In this document: positions 34,932 through 45,824 of the stretch, in pieces
How the letters are laid out: each line of letters starts with the position of its first letter
Position numbering within the stretch: the first letter of the stretch is position 1
DNA from: Lojkania enalia
Lineage: Eukaryota; Ascomycota; Dothideomycetes; Pleosporales
NCBI GenBank assembly: GCA_010094045.1
Contig: ML986618.1
Coordinates: 186,001-250,000 of the forward strand
Length of the DNA stretch: 64,000 bases
Direction of reading: 5' to 3'
Translations under genes and position numbers: made by a program
Notes under the pieces: model-generated
Told to the model about the DNA's origin: nothing
Databases searched by the model: none
The model's input: the letters and a program-made list of their open reading frames with translations, nothing else

Positions 34932-36800
34932 ATGTCTCGACGCTACCCGACCGCTGAGCTCTACGAGGAGCGCCAGCGCGACTTCTATCGCAATGGCAAC
35001 CGTAGCAACCGCTCGTATGACGAGCTAGATATCGAGCTCTCTCGCGGTGGCGATCCACGTCGCAGCGCACCTGATTTCTTCCGAGATGACTATAACCGAT
35101 CATCCGCCGGCCCCCTAGTTGTGCGGGAACGACGGGAAGAATCGACTTCGAGAGGTCCTCCTCGCCGTCGTGAGGTTGAAGAGGATACCCTGGTCATCCG
35201 GGGCGGCCGGCCAGCCCCGCCGCCGTCATCAGCCTCGAGCACGGTGAGGGAGGTCGAACGAGACGAATTTACAATTCGTCGTGGGGATACCGAGCGGCGC
35301 CGTCCACGCGAGGTAGAGAGAGAAGAAACGGATATTTCCATCAGACGCCGCGAACACTCGAGGCCTAGAGCACCCGAAGTCCGTGAGCGCGAGGTTGAGC
35401 GTGACGAGATCGTCTTCCGCCGCGGCGAAGGCGGCCGCCCAAGGCCACGCGAAGTTGATATCGAGCATGAGGAAATTAAGTTTCGGGACCGTGAGCCGCG
35501 ACGTCCGCGATCCCGCGAAGTGGAGCGAGACGAGTTCATCTATCGTCGAGACGAGAGCCGCCATGGCCGTGACCGGGATGTCGACAATGAACAAGTCATC
35601 ATTCGTGGTCGTGAGAGGAGCCTCCCTCCTCCTCGTGTACGCGGAGACTTGGTTGCGCGAGAAAAGGAGGAGTTCATTGTTCGGCGTCGCGAACCTTCTC
35701 CACCGCCTCGTGAGGTGGTGAAGGATGAAATCATCATTCGACGGAAGGAAGAGCGCTCGCCAACTCCTCCGCCTCCCCCTCCACCGGAGCCAGAACCAAT
35801 TGTTCGACCTCCTATTATCCAAGAGGTCATTACTCACCATCGCCATATTGATCATGGTACGTTGGATTTCTCAGGTCAAGTATCAAATTGTAACATCTCC
35901 GCAGGCGTAGAAAGAGCTCGATCGCCGACGCCCCCGCCCCCACCCCCTTCTCCTCCACGTGACGACAGCCTTGAAATTTCGATTAAACGAAGAGAGTAAG
36001 TTTTCATTGCGCCTCATCAAATATTGCACTAATGCCACAATTAGAAGCCGAGGCGGCCGAGGTTTCGAGGAAGACATTTCGTTTGAACGGGAGACAATTG
36101 AGCGAAACTCCCGAGATATGGAAATAACTAAATCTCGTGCCCGATCCATGAGCGCACCAAGACGCCGTTTCACTGCTCCAGCCGACTCCGACTTCGAGTT
36201 GGAGGCCGATTACTATAATCGCAAAGCATTAGAACGCGCATACCCTGGCGAGGCTTATCATGGCGCGACCAAGGACTGGGCAATTGTTGATGTCCCGCCA
36301 GGGACCAACCGTGTTCGTATGGACGGCATTGGAGGCGGTGCTCAGGAAATCACCTGGCAGCGATACAATGGTGTCCGCCGCTCCAAGTTTATTAGTGGAG
36401 ATGAGGAAGCTGCTACCGACTTTGGTTTACCCGCGCTTCCTGCACCAAAACCGAAAGCGAAGGATATGTGGACAGAAATTACCAAAGACCTAGTACTCAA
36501 GGAGGCAGTTGAAAGCATGGGCTATGATTATGAAGAGACGGACTACTTCTTTTATGTTATGGAGTACCTTCGTTACGTGAGTCTTGCTGTCTTCCATTCG
36601 AGGAAATAGAATTAATTATTACACAGGAGGATGTCCTCCAGCTTGTGGAGCTCTCTGACGATATTCGACGCAAGCGCAAGTCTCGCATTAGACAAATTGA
36701 GTATGAGCGCGAGGAGATCCGCGACCGACGCCCTGAATGGGACGAGCGCTTCTACGAGCGCGAGGTGTCATATGATCGCCACAGACACCGTTATAGATAG
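34932..36800 (+). CDS. Charged-repeat protein with C-terminal globular domain (fungal DUF8035-like)
   Basis: Four exons (34932-35856, 35905-35995, 36045-36576, 36627-36800) give 573 aa. The N-terminal half (residues 80-274) is made of nine degenerate copies of a 20-26 residue unit, R-E-V-x-R-[DE]-E-hydrophobic-x-hydrophobic-R-R. A poly-Pro stretch (PTPPPPPPPEPEP) follows. The C-terminal part is globular: DWAIVDVPPGTNRVRMDG, then a helical region with KDLVLKEAVESMGYDYEET and FYVMEYLRYEDVLQLVELS, and an Arg-rich end. I recall this C-terminal block as a conserved uncharacterised fungal domain (DUF8035), stated with reserve. No enzyme motif or membrane segment is seen. It may be an RNA- or scaffold-type protein (inference). 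Confidence 0.88.
35169..35753 (+). repeat. Coding repeat array (R-E-V-x-R-D/E-E units)
   Basis: Nine degenerate units of 60-78 bp inside the gene at 34932. Each encodes an alternating acidic-hydrophobic-basic motif. Unit starts fall near residues 80, 106, 126, 152, 173, 195, 214, 238 and 260. The array produces long mirror open frames on the opposite strand. Confidence 0.8.
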
Positions 36801-37851
36801 GTGTGCCGGACATTTCGAGTAGGTTGTGACCTTTTGTGAAATTCTATTGGATATTGGAATTGACCATTCTCGCAGCTTCATCTGCATAGCGTGCACCGCT
36901 TATCGACACTCCCAATTCGAGTGAGTCGGAATTACACGGATTTGCTTTCCTGTATCAAATTTCCCGATAAAAGTTTGAGGATGATACCAGACGAATTAAC
37001 GACATGACATAACTGGCCTTCGGATTGACTGAGGCACAGTCGCCATTTTGGGCCTTGCATACCTTTAACGACTATCATGACCAGCATAGGTGGAGCGAGT
37101 AAGAGTTTGTTTGCAGGTTCTATGCTTTACAATTTCTCGTGTTTTTCTTTGCTTTATTTAGGGACAGGTTCTGAACATTGTTATGCAGTGCTAGGCGGCG
37201 CTTGTTTCTATTCTCCTACGAATTTCACGTATATGATATCATGGAATGAGTATGAATAGAATCTTGGGCGTTAAATGTTAGCGACGACTTTTTTGAACAT
37301 AGCAGTGGCCCCGACGATAAATTGAGCGCTGCAGCTCCAGGAACGGCTAGCCAAGCTCCCGATCCGGCCTCAGACCAACCGTTCCCCTCGCTTCCAACGT
37401 CAATTGCCCCGCTGCTCATACAAGGCAGACGGGTGCAGCAATATTGATGCATCTAAAAATACAACGGACTGCGAGGGCGCCCTCATCTAGCGCCGCAGTC
37501 CTAGGCACAGAGGCCTGCACCCGTGGTTGGCGAAGACCCCTGACTTTGCGCAGAAAATGTAAGCGCCCAAGTTAACGGAGTTAGCCTCCCATTGGGTGAC
37601 CTGCGTCCTTGCATGCGACAACACGCCGTGCGCGTCCAGTCGAAGCGCTGAGGTGATGTTTCAATGTAAGGGTGAGATGTGGATGTCGCAGGTATAAGGC
37701 AGGGCCGTTTCTTGCTTTCGGAGTTTTATGGTTTCGACTCTTGCTGCGCTGAGCGTTCGTATCGTCGTGTTGTTTCTACTCTCCTGGCTTCTTTGAATTA
37801 TTGCCGACGCTCATTTTTGATTTGGGTCTTCATGCGCTGTGCGTATTCGTC
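36801..37851. other. Intergenic
   Basis: About 1 kb between two co-directional genes. No gene is recognised. Confidence 0.45.
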
Positions 37852-39390
37852 ATGATTCAACTCCGAGAGAAGGTTGTTACTATTCTTATTGCGCTCCTTG
37901 CTGGTGCGTACCTTTCTCTCCGACTCAACTGGAGGCTCCTAAAATGGCACGGAAATTAATGTATAGCGGCTAACGGCAATCGTAGTCTGGCCGTCTTTTA
38001 TTAAAGCCGAAGCATCAACATTCTACATTGAGAAGACGGAAACGCAGTTCTCTGTTACCTTGGACGCGAACAGCAGCGATGTTTATATTTACTTCACTTC
38101 GCCCGCCCACTCGTGGGTCGGCTTTGGCTTTGGAGAGGCAATGAAGGACAGCTTCATAATCGTTTTGTATCCTTCAGAAGACGGAAAGAGTATGTGCTTT
38201 TCGAGGATATCAAAGCATGAGCGCCTACGCTGACTGGAATAGACGTCACCATTAGCCCTAGGATATCAGACGGACACTCTGAACCCAGCTTTTACGATGG
38301 GTCGGGCCTCCAAACCCTCCCTGGCACTGAAATTAAAGACGATATGTTCGTTCTCAAAGCCATCTGTAGGAGTTGCAGAGTTTGGCGGAGGGGGTTCATA
38401 GATGAGAAGAACACCGCTCAGCCTATGATATACGCATTCGGCCCTGGCAGAGGACTGCAATCGAACTCACCAAGCGCACCTCTGCGGAGACATTTCAAAT
38501 ATGGAACTTTCAACATGAACATGGTTACTGCGACCGGAAAGGGCGGAGTTCCTGCCCCAAGTAAAGCAGACAACGGTGTTGAGCGAAAGACTGACATGAA
38601 GAGGGATCACGATCGAGCGAGTCTAGCCCACGCCATACTAGGATGTCTCGCTATATTCGTATTCTGGCCACTAAATGTCATATTAGCGGGCTTTTTTACG
38701 AGGATAAAGATCCATATTGGCCTTTCCATTTTTATCGTAGTATTTCTTGTTACTAGTTACGGCCTGGGAATATCAACATCCTACGAGTACAACAGCGTAA
38801 GCCTCCCAATTCTCTATTCAAACTACCCATCTAATTACTTACCATAGTCTAAACACTTCCAATCCCCTCATCAAATCTTCGCCTTCGTATCCCTAGCGCC
38901 AATTCTGGTACTTTCCATCCTCCCCTACCCCCCCCTGGCACGTCTCTCGCCATGGATACCCCGCCTCCACAACCCTTTTGCGTCACTAAGCTTCGTCTTC
39001 CTCGTCCTTACCGGTGGTCTCGGCCTCCACCTCGCCTACCAGTCTCGCCCCATCATCTCAGCTTATATAGCCGTCTCCCTCCTCGCCTTCTGCTTCACCA
39101 TCCTCCTCCAAACCTGCATCCGAAGGCGGGGATCGGCCTATGCTCGCGCAAAGACGCGACGGCAACTCGGCGAAGAAGATGAGCAGGATTTGGTGCTCGC
39201 AGCATACTATGCGAATAGCAAGATAGAGGATGAAAGTAGGAGTGCGAGCGCGGCTAGCTCGAATAGACCGGGCGTCCATGGGCGGAGCGGGAGCGGGGGC
39301 AGCGCCACGAATATCTATGGGGGTGGTACAATGCCGGGTCCGCAGTATCTTTTGAACATGCATCCTGGGGTTCCAGTGTATCTTAAGTAA
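37852..39390 (+). CDS. DOMON (cellobiose-dehydrogenase-type) plus cytochrome b561 membrane protein
   Basis: Four exons (37852-37903, 37986-38189, 38243-38796, 38848-39390) give 450 aa. A signal peptide (MIQLREKVVTILIALLAVWP) leads into a DOMON haem domain with SWVGFGFGEAMKDSFII, a CRSC pair and MIYAFGPG. Then come about five transmembrane helices of b561 type. Candidate haem-ligand histidines appear in SLAHAILG, KIHIGLS, SPHQIFAF and the LHNP/GLHLAY region. The family passes electrons across a membrane, for example to external ferric iron or partner oxidoreductases. The C-terminal tail is cytosolic and Gly/Ser-rich. Substrate and partner are unknown. Intron 1 splits the signal peptide. Confidence 0.9.
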
Positions 39391-39905
39391 TTTTCTTAAT
39401 TATAATGCTATATTACTTTTCCTACATGTACTTATATCAAAACTAAGAGCAAACGTCTAAGAACCTTGAGATCTAGGCCTGAAGCTGGGGGAGATACTAA
39501 GGAGAATCTTCTAGAATTGTAAATATTATTGTTTTACACGGATACGCGTCGAAATTTACCAACAAATAGTCACGATAGCAAGGCAACGAAGGCAAACATA
39601 TAACATCACGTGACACCTATTGTCTTGGCAATTGTTGGTGAAGGCCGTTTGTCCACTGTTTCTGCTCCATTTTTTTTTTCTATGTCCAAAGCACTTCTCA
39701 TTAGCGTCAATATCTAACACAAAATAACAATGTCGACGCCGAATCCGCCTGTCTTTGTTTTTGGCGGCGAACCTTCAATGCATCTTGCCGCTGCGAAGGC
39801 CTGGAGGTTGCCAAGACTAACCTTCGTTTGAGCCAGCTCGAGCTAAGTTTTCCCCACCTTCCCCCCAAATCCTCTTCTAGAATCAACTTAACCTCCACCG
39901 CTGAT
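39391..39905. other. Upstream region of the TQT-array gene, possibly with its first exon
   Basis: An ATG at 39731 opens a short frame (MSTPNPPVF). A 50-nt intron with the weak donor GTTTTT and acceptor CTGGAG would join it in frame to VAKTNLRLSQLELSF upstream of the ATG at 39906. The remainder is plain intergenic DNA. Confidence 0.35.
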
Positions 39906-41633
39906 ATGGAATCGGAGTTATTAACGTACGACCAGGCCGCCCGTATTCAGGGAGAGCTGGACACTAAAAAGGCCGAATTATCCGCCGAGCGTAGCGTACG
40001 ACTCGAACTTGAGCGCGTTGCCGCCCTCAAAGACGCGGACATCCAAAGCAAGGATGACCAGCTTGGCCAGAAGGAGCGGGAGCTGGCAAGCTTGAGAAGC
40101 CAGCTCCAAAGCGCCCAGCAAAAGTTTAATGAGCAGAAAGACGCGAGCGGAAATCTGGAGGAGCTGCTTCAGCGGTCGCACGCTGATACAGAACAAGCTA
40201 TTAAGGACCGCGAGCGCGCCGAAGCGGAGCGCGACAACATCGAGTACAGACAACAACAGGCAGAGATTGAGCTCGAGGAGCTACGAGCGGAGTGGGATGA
40301 GCAGCAAGAGAAGATCGAGGAGCTCAAAGGCCTCGAAGAGCACGCCCACCAGCTCCAGAACCAGATCGAGCAGCTCAATGAAGATCTCGAGGGCCAGCAG
40401 GAGGCGATTGCACAGGAGAAGAGAAGGGCCACCATCAAAGATGACCGCATCGCACACCTTGAGCGAGAGCTACAGAGGGCCCACCTACTCGCCGCCAATG
40501 CCCAAGCCGCTGCTGAAGTTGTCTCTTCACCCACTGCTCCGCCCACCTTCATGCCTCCCACTGGCGGTGAATCTCTTTTCGCTGAGCTAGAGAAGATCGA
40601 CGACGAGCCCGACACTGAGAGCGATTCTGGGGCTGAATCCCAACACTCTGAGCAAGCTATTGGCTTCTCTACCCTCTCCACTATCGACATCAAGCCAATC
40701 AAGCCCGCTACAACTGCGCTTGCCTTCTCTCCGCAGACCGTCACCGATATCGCACCAGTCCAGGCCATCTCTACTAAGCTTGCTATATACGCGCCACATC
40801 CCACCGTCAACATCGAGCCGACTGAGCCAATCAAGCCCGCTCCGACCCAACTTTCTACCTCCTCCACTCAGACAGAGCCTGCTTTTGCTAAGCTTTCCAT
40901 CTCTCTACAGGCCACCATCAACATCGAGCCAATTGAGCTTGTTCCGGTCCATCTTTCTACCTCTTCATCTCAGACATTGTCAACCCACCTTATGGCATCT
41001 GGTACCCAGACTGAACATGTGTCGGCCCATTCTCCTACGTCTTCCACTCAGACTTTGTCGACCCAGCGTACCAGCGTTGGTGTTCAAACCAATCCAAAAC
41101 TCAATACATGGTTTATTCAATTGGATGAGCCCAGTCGCCCCACTGATTGGCAACTTGAATTTGGGACTATCGCCGATCTTGAGCCGAGGGAACCTATCGA
41201 AGCTAAATCTGCTTCCACCCAGACCAAGTTCGTCTCAAGGAAGTCTAAGTCTACCCAGACTGGTATCCCCCAGCCTTCTAAATTGAAGCCAATCCTAGTC
41301 CAAGGCCCAAATCCGGACATCACTGGTATCAGAATTAAAGAGCCCGCTCGGAAATTCGGCTTCATTGAGTATCCTTGGTACACTCTGGCCATTATCTTGT
41401 TCCTGATGTTCATTTACTTCGGATTTCAGGTCAGGATGTGGCACAACGTCAACTACATTGCTCAGGACAACTGGTACGGAGCATACGGCGCTCCAGGCTA
41501 CTTCTTCCGCATCATCCCTTTCGGCTGGGACATCGGCGAGTCCGCCTTTTCTCAGATCATTTCCAAGTACGTCACCGGTGCGATTCAACACTTGGAAGGC
41601 TCATTGGGCATCGACAATGTCCCTTTTCACTGA
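39906..41633 (+). CDS. Coiled-coil membrane protein with TQT (LC8-like binding) motif array
   Basis: One exon encodes 575 aa from the in-frame ATG MESELLTYDQAARIQ. Residues 5-200 form a long Glu/Lys/Gln-rich coiled coil. Residues 255-455 are Ser/Thr/Pro-rich, with degenerate repeats of a V/I-NIEP-x-E/P-I-K-P type element. Here seven [TSV]QT motifs occur at residues 321-452, with spacings of 34, 12, 14, 12, 45 and 12. The last two read KSASTQT and KSKSTQT, close to the K/S-x-TQT dynein light chain LC8 consensus. A single membrane segment (YTLAIILFLMFIYFGFQV, about 492-509) precedes a 65-residue C-terminal domain. LC8 binding and anchoring at the nuclear envelope or cell cortex are inference. 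Codons and start context look normal; an extra upstream exon is possible. Confidence 0.8.
   Translation: MESELLTYDQAARIQGELDTKKAELSAERSVRLELERVAALKDADIQSKDDQLGQKERELASLRSQLQSAQQKFNEQKDASGNLEELLQRSHADTEQAIKDRERAEAERDNIEYRQQQAEIELEELRAEWDEQQEKIEELKGLEEHAHQLQNQIEQLNEDLEGQQEAIAQEKRRATIKDDRIAHLERELQRAHLLAANAQAAAEVVSSPTAPPTFMPPTGGESLFAELEKIDDEPDTESDSGAESQHSEQAIGFSTLSTIDIKPIKPATTALAFSPQTVTDIAPVQAISTKLAIYAPHPTVNIEPTEPIKPAPTQLSTSSTQTEPAFAKLSISLQATINIEPIELVPVHLSTSSSQTLSTHLMASGTQTEHVSAHSPTSSTQTLSTQRTSVGVQTNPKLNTWFIQLDEPSRPTDWQLEFGTIADLEPREPIEAKSASTQTKFVSRKSKSTQTGIPQPSKLKPILVQGPNPDITGIRIKEPARKFGFIEYPWYTLAIILFLMFIYFGFQVRMWHNVNYIAQDNWYGAYGAPGYFFRIIPFGWDIGESAFSQIISKYVTGAIQHLEGSLGIDNVPFH
40866..41261 (+). 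repeat. Array of seven [TSV]QT motifs in coding sequence
   Basis: Each motif is encoded by a variant of a TCC-ACT-CAG-ACT-type core. Four consecutive spacings are 12-14 residues apart from one gap of 45, like the regular LC8-binding arrays known from nucleoporin Nup159. Confidence 0.65.
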
Positions 41634-41681
41634 GACCTACTACCACCTCCAACTTCTCAAATTCCGATTAAAAGTTCTACA

Positions 41682-41907
41682 GTCATTACTCATGCCAAGA
41701 ACTTCTCCCGTTACCAAATCTTCGGATTCATATCACAGGCTAGAGTCATTACTCCTAAGCCTTACTTCCCATTTCGATTTCTCGGTTTCATCACAGGTTC
41801 TGGAGTGATTACCCCCATTGAGAACTTCTCCGCTTGTAACTTTCGGATTTCAGTCACCAGTTCTGGGCTCATTTCTCCTTCTAATTGCGCCACTGGCATT
41901 TTCTGGA
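41682..41907. repeat. Degenerate 60-63 bp tandem repeat in 3' flank
   Basis: Units begin at 41682 (63 bp), 41745 (60 bp) and 41805 (63 bp), with a partial unit at 41868. Shared blocks are a GTCATTACTC-like start, an AACTTCTCC-like middle, a TTCGGATTTCA-like block and an end like TCACAGGTTCTGGA. It starts 49 bp after the stop codon of the TQT-array gene and may be in its 3' UTR. Confidence 0.7.
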
Positions 41908-43977
41908 GTCTTAATGTGCATCTAGGTTATCTTGGACTACTTGATACCCCCTAGGTCTCTGACGACCTCTTTTTCTTTAGCTTCATCTACGATACCCTTT
42001 TCTTTTTCCTTTCTTGTCTTATGAAATGACCCTGGCAGGGGTGGTTGGGCCCGGACTTCTTCTCTTCCTTGCGCATGCCACTGTTTAGTGGCTTCCCATC
42101 CCAATTCCCAGAATCCCGACTTCCTTTCTGGGTTGAACAGTCTGGATTCCCTTCGGGCCTAAACTTGACGGATCCCTTTCTTCTACCAATACAGCACAAT
42201 TTGACTGCACCCCTGCGCCTTAGTACCTAGAACCTGGACTCCCTCTGGGGTTGAACTGCCTCACAGCGGATCCCCTTGAGGTATAGTTGGTTTTAGGGGA
42301 CAGGTGGGTTGGCTTGGATGACAACTGCGCCTTGATAGATGGAATTGGTTGGTTAGTAGTTATAACAGTTGCTCCGTGTGGATGAGCGTCATCGAGATAT
42401 CTTGCCACAGAGCATGAATTATGATTGCGACCCAGTTTGCACCGAAGCGTCATTTATGAAGCTATAAAGACTTGAAGTCACAGAATGTATTCTAGATTGG
42501 CCATCAATGCATGCTAACCCGGTGATAGAGTGCTCGGGCTGCCGTCAATCAAGCGAAGCCGTCAGCGCCCGAAGTGGTGACCTCCGATGAGGTGACGGTG
42601 GAGAGAACAAGAGACACGGACATCCGCAAAGAGGCACCGAGGACGGGCTTGAGGGTCACAGAAGTTGGTACCAGTGGGTCTGCTGGAAACAGCATTAAGT
42701 TGCAATATGGGCTGCATGCCTGGCCAGGCGGAGTAAGAGCGGGTGATGCGAAGACAAAAGAGGCTCGCTAGGGCGTCTGTGCCCTTCTGTACTTGGATCC
42801 CTTCGCCCAGTTCCAGACTTAACACGGCAGACTATAGGGCGAGATGCACATTAGTGCAGCATCGAGGCGGCTCCATGCAGCTCTTGTATGACGCCAACAC
42901 GTGCTAAACCCCCTTTGTGCCTGAACAAAGGCATATTGAGCAGCTCTTTTGTATGCCGCGCAACAGAAGCTATATAGCATGTTGTGGTAGGCCAGAGCTC
43001 CGACTAATGGGCATCAGCCACGACGGGCGGCGCGAGGTGCGGTGATCAGAGAGGTGCGGGCAGAAGGCAGTCTTTCCTATAGGTAGCGGGAGAGAAGACG
43101 TCGACCGCGGTCGATGCATGCTTCGAGGATGGAGCTTGCTCTCGCGACGAGCAGCACCAATAACGGCAGGCTCCTGGGGCCTAGCACTCTTATATAGAGC
43201 TGGGAGGTGCAAAAAGGTGCGATGCGAGGCCGGCGATGATTGTCCCCAGCATGCAGCCGTGCCCAAGTCCGGCCGCCGCTCGTGAGGCCGCTGGAGGGCT
43301 CGTCGTCGCCTGTTCGCAGCCTAGCGTGGACTGGTGGCTGGGTGCACACCACATTGTCGCGGCCGTCACGGCAAGCTGTGTAGAGACAGACGGCGCGCCG
43401 GCGCTGCGAACCTGGGAGTCGGTGAGGGCAAAGGCGGGCATTATAGTGGAGGGAGGGCTGGCCGAGGTCGCACGGGCGGCGGTGGCCAGAGAGTGGGAAG
43501 GGGAAAAAATTCGCCGGGCAGAGCGCGCGCATTCGTCGCCAATGGCGGACGATAATAAGCACCAGTTGGTGACACGCTCTGTGCGCGAGCGGTGGAGTAG
43601 TGGCTTGGGCTGGGCATCCAACGGACGGTTGCTGCCCAAACCCACCGCCACCACGACAACCCTTCTGGCGACGTCTCTATAGGCTGTGCTGGGACGGGGA
43701 CAGAGAGAGCGACAGAGCAGAGAAGTGCGATGGTACCCAAAACCGGCGCGCGCTCCTAGTGTGCGTTTTTTTGGGGTGCCTGGCGGCCATCTCGTCTGCA
43801 GCGCCGCACACGATAATAAGTACGATTCGGGCTGCCCCGGAGGCCTTGTTGTTTGTTGTCTGCTCCCTCCCTCTGCTCGTCCCCGTCCTCGTCCTCCTCG
43901 TCTACTGCCGCCTCCGCGCCACGGCCGCCGCCGATTCTGGGGGCGCCTGCTGTCTGTCTGCAACACACTCGCACACG

Positions 43978-44034
43978 GATGGACAGACGGACAGACAAAC
44001 ACACACACGCACACATACACATATACAGATACAC
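43978..44034. repeat. (CA)n-type microsatellite
   Basis: GGACAGAC-type tetramers pass into an interrupted ACACAC/ACATAC run of about 40 bp. Confidence 0.75.
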
Positions 44035-44573
44035 CCTCCTCACGTTGCTGTGTCACGGCGCTCTGCTTGTCGCCGCACACCCGCGCTCATCATCATCGCC
44101 ACCATCTGCGACGTGCTTTGCTGCCCGACCGATTGACCTGCAGCCGCGGTCGCTGTCTGCCCGACACCGACCCCGTCCAATCGCTCTGCAGGCTGCCGCC
44201 TGACCTCGACGCTCGCTGAAAAGAGCCGCACACCCTCAACCCTCTCTCCCCCAAGTATCTTTCCTGTCGCCCGCGCCGTCCGCTCCCCCTTTGGATTGCT
44301 GCAGCGCCCCTCCCGCGCCGTGCTCCCTCTACACGCCGTGTACCTGTCGTGCCAGCCGGCGTAAAGTACCCCGCCAGGATAGCTACATACCTAGGACAGC
44401 TTCCACCCCACCCGGCAACCCTGTCTGCCCTGCCGACCTGGCCTGCCTCGCCGTCTCCCAAACGAGAGGCCGTCGCAGCCACGCATCACGCCTCCATCAA
44501 GCCATTCCTTCCCGTTCCATCATCCGCTTGTGATCAAGTGCCGGTATACTGGTGCACTCCCTTCCACTCCCTT

Positions 44574-44585
44574 CCCCCCCCCCCC
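44574..44585. repeat. C12 homopolymer
   Basis: Twelve consecutive C's lie in the C/T-rich leader before the RfeG-like gene. They are prone to slippage and sequencing error. Confidence 0.85.
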
Positions 44586-44837
44586 GCATCTGCCTGCTCG
44601 CGTCCGCTCCTCTTCTGGAACCCTCCTCCTCTCTCCGATACCCCAGCCCTTGGTTTGCGCAGGAGCCCCCAAAAACCTAGCTGACACTTTTGGCTCTGGA
44701 TCGTTATCTTGGAGCCTGGAGCCCCTTCTTGTTCCTTCTAGCTCGTATTCCTTGGCCCCTCCCCGGCAAGGTCAAGAACTGACCTCAGTGCCACATTTCC
44801 TTTTCCTCTTGTCTCCTTCCTGCTCACACTACTCACA

Positions 44838-45824
44838 ATGTCGCGGCAAAACCAGTGGTTTGTGCCGGGCGATGGCATCGCCAGAGAAGTCATCACCGCC
44901 GACATTCAGCGCTATTTGGGCCCAGACGCACTGGTTAGGCCCGGTCCAGGCACCGGCGAGAACGAGGTGGGCCACTCCCTCTACCCCGCCCAGCTCGACG
45001 TGAGCGCAGTTCTGACCAAAAAGCAGGGCCGACAAGGCTATTGGATCACCGCATATCGTACGCTGACGACGGTACGTCCCCGATTCGTGAAATCTCTCAC
45101 ACATGGAGCAAACGGCTGATGAGCAGTGGCGTACAGCAAATGATTTCGGACCTGAAAATGGACTCCCTGCGATGGCAACAAGAGCAGGGCCGCCAGGAGG
45201 GAGGACGTAGAGGTAGTCCTTATGTGCGAGAACACAAGGTACCTAGACACCCTGACGCTGCAGTAGGCGCATATCAGGATTCAGATACGCATGCCGCCCG
45301 GCAACATTGGGGACCAACAGAGTATACCCAGCAGACCCGGGAGCCAGCCCGGGCATCAGGATATCCTCCTTCCGCCGGACAGTATCCTCCTAGTGAACAA
45401 TCTGCTTACACTGTTTCTCCCACAGCCCCATATGGTGCCCCTACATATTCTGTACCAGCCCCTGCTTCAGCTGCTCCCAGGACAGCGCAGCCCACAGCCT
45501 ATACTGGAGCTTATGGACAGCCTCCCAGAGAACATTCCGGGTACTCCACACAACCGTATGCAGGTTATTCACAACCAACGACTCAAGATTATGGCAGGCC
45601 GCCTGTAGCACAGCCTCACTACCCCACACAACCCAGGTATTTTGGATACTTTGACGATTATTTTTTGGTTCATCGCTAAGCCCGCTCAGTTCTGCACCTG
45701 CACCGGGTTACTACATTGCCTCGGACGGCAGACGTAAGTAGTAGCCTTGGATCCTCGACCGCTCTCGCTGACCAAGCATCCACCAGAATATCCTATACAA
45801 CAGCAACCAGGACGCCGAAAGTAG
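44838..45824 (+). CDS. Fungal regulator-like protein resembling RfeG
   Basis: Five exons (44838-44966, 45027-45071, 45137-45636, 45681-45733, 45787-45824) give 254 aa with consistent phases. The N-terminal 90 residues are the conserved part: WFVPGDGIAREVITADIQRYLGPDALVRPG, which should be read as two blocks joined at ITADI, then GRQGYWITAYRTLT and QMISDLKMDSLRWQQEQ. I associate this domain with proteins annotated in aspergilli as transcription factor RfeG; that label rests on memory. The rest is a Pro/Gln/Tyr-rich, probably disordered region (PPSAGQYPPSEQ and similar). Intron 1 is in frame, so an unspliced reading also stays open. No zinc finger or homeodomain is visible. DNA binding is therefore unproven. 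Confidence 0.8.

Larger units (their letters stand above)
41908..44837. other. Long GC-rich upstream region of RfeG-like gene
   Basis: About 2.9 kb without a supported gene. Around 42115-42290 two more degenerate copies of a CTGGGGTTGAAC...GGATCCC block occur. From 43000 on the DNA is very GC-rich with long chance frames on both strands, followed by C/T-rich leader DNA. Such long leaders are common for fungal regulatory genes. Confidence 0.4.

Noticed and set aside
35090..35855. 149- and 208-codon minus-strand frames opposite the charged-repeat gene
   Set aside because: They mirror the coding repeats of the plus-strand gene, whose exons, start and C-terminal domain are well supported.
40169..40867. 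232-codon minus-strand frame
   Set aside because: It is a shadow of the coiled-coil coding sequence and is Ser/Cys-rich because Glu/Ala codons are read in reverse.
43978..44034. Repeat run considered as a CRISPR-like or telomeric repeat
   Set aside because: It is a simple interrupted CA microsatellite without spacers or a TTAGGG unit.
43190..44136. Overlapping 150-300 codon frames on both strands
   Set aside because: They lie in very GC-rich DNA with a microsatellite, overlap in several frames at once and have low-complexity Arg/Pro/Ser composition, as expected by chance.
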